NCBI GenBank assembly: GCA_030043815.1
Contig: JASHWX010000162.1
Coordinates: forward strand, 1-13,216
Direction of reading: 5' to 3'
DNA length: 13,216 bases
DNA from: Candidatus Rhabdochlamydia sp.
GTDB lineage: Bacteria; Chlamydiota; Chlamydiia; Chlamydiales; Rhabdochlamydiaceae
In this document: one piece after another, positions 12,924-13,216 of the stretch
Layout: the number at the start of each line of letters is the position of its first letter
How positions within the stretch are numbered: the stretch's first letter is position 1
Position numbers and translations under genes: made by a program
The notes under the pieces: generated by a model
What the model was told of the DNA's origin: nothing
What the model saw: only the letters and a program-made list of their open reading frames with translations
Database searches by the model: none

Positions 12924-13216
12924 TTATGCCTTAATCTTGATGTCGACGCCGGCAGCGACAGGCAGGACCTTCAGTTTGTCGATGGTGTCGGGTGTAGGGT
13001 TGAGGATGTCGAGCATGCGGATATGCGTGCGCATCTCAAATTGCTCGCGCGACTTGCGGTCGACGTGAGGAGAGCGGAGCACCGTGTAAATCTCTCTCTT
13101 GGTGGGGAGAGGGATCGGCCCGGCGATGCGTGCGCCGGTGCGCTTGGCGGTTTCGACGATGTCGACTGCCGCGCGATCGAGGACGCGCTGGTCGTAGCCT
13201 TTAAGTCGAATCCGTA
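12924..13216 (-). CDS. rpsJ: 30S ribosomal protein S10 (5' end outside window)
   Basis: The 96 visible residues are the nearly complete ribosomal protein S10 of the small subunit, which also takes part in transcription antitermination as NusE. Recognisable segments in order are IRLKGYDQRVLDRAA, IVETAKRTGARIAGPIPLPT, the loop REIYTVLRSPHV, SREQFEMRTHIR, NPTPDTIDKL and the C-terminal AAGVDIKIKA before TAA. Only about eight N-terminal residues are missing, cut off by the window edge. In Chlamydia rpsJ follows fusA in the str cluster, so fusA is the gene expected next beyond position 13216; this is inference from known chlamydial order. Codon use is more GC-rich than in the neighbouring flavoprotein gene. 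Confidence 0.97.
   Translation of the reverse strand, partial: RIRLKGYDQRVLDRAAVDIVETAKRTGARIAGPIPLPTKREIYTVLRSPHVDRKSREQFEMRTHIRMLDILNPTPDTIDKLKVLPVAAGVDIKIKA

Overview
The window looks like a chromosomal segment of a member of the Chlamydiota, most likely an environmental (Parachlamydiales-type) lineage infecting amoebae or other protists. The main reason is gene order: a pseudouridine synthase divergent from gpmA / NifS-like / NifU-like, followed by birA divergent from rodA. As I recall it, this is the arrangement of Chlamydia trachomatis CT720-CT726. A PiT phosphate permease with a DUF47 partner also recalls CT691/CT692. The F-box/WD-repeat-like protein at the left edge is the kind of eukaryotic-like gene that is common in amoeba-associated chlamydiae and absent from classical Chlamydia. 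No database search was possible, so the lineage is an inference.

Layout. Minus strand, 16-4653: a tightly spaced run reading rluB-type pseudouridine synthase, DUF47/PhoU-like protein, PiT phosphate transporter, F-box protein (gaps of 18, 1 and 11 bases). Plus strand, 4729-7197: an overlapping operon of gpmA, a NifS-like protein and a NifU-like protein. Minus strand, 7163-9106: birA then a PfkB-family kinase whose 3' end overlaps the NifU-like gene tail to tail. Plus strand, 9160-11080: rodA, an unrecognised 150-aa protein and a small BamE-like lipoprotein, all overlapping. Minus strand, 11068-13216: rpsJ (5' end cut off by the window edge), a MerA/Lpd-like flavoprotein and a small KOW-like basic protein. 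No tRNA, rRNA, CRISPR array or transposase gene was seen.

The most unusual contents are three. (1) The NifS-like and NifU-like proteins are both intact reading frames but have lost their key residues. The NifS-like protein has Leu where the PLP-binding Lys should be and has lost other cofactor contacts. The IscU-like half of the NifU-like protein has none of the three scaffold cysteines, while its C-terminal Nfu domain keeps CxxC. They appear to be a co-degenerated pair retained for another role. (2) birA carries a 126-bp palindrome (37-bp perfect arms plus an inner stem) that adds exactly 42 codons in frame before the KWPND motif. It resembles in style the in-gene palindromic elements of Rickettsia. 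(3) A second perfect palindrome with 29-bp arms, built from repeated AGGAT units, lies between rpsJ and the flavoprotein gene.

Regulation visible in the sequence includes an overlapping pair of divergent promoters between birA and rodA, both with 17-bp spacers and with superimposed -10 boxes, and a likely sigma-70-type promoter in front of gpmA.
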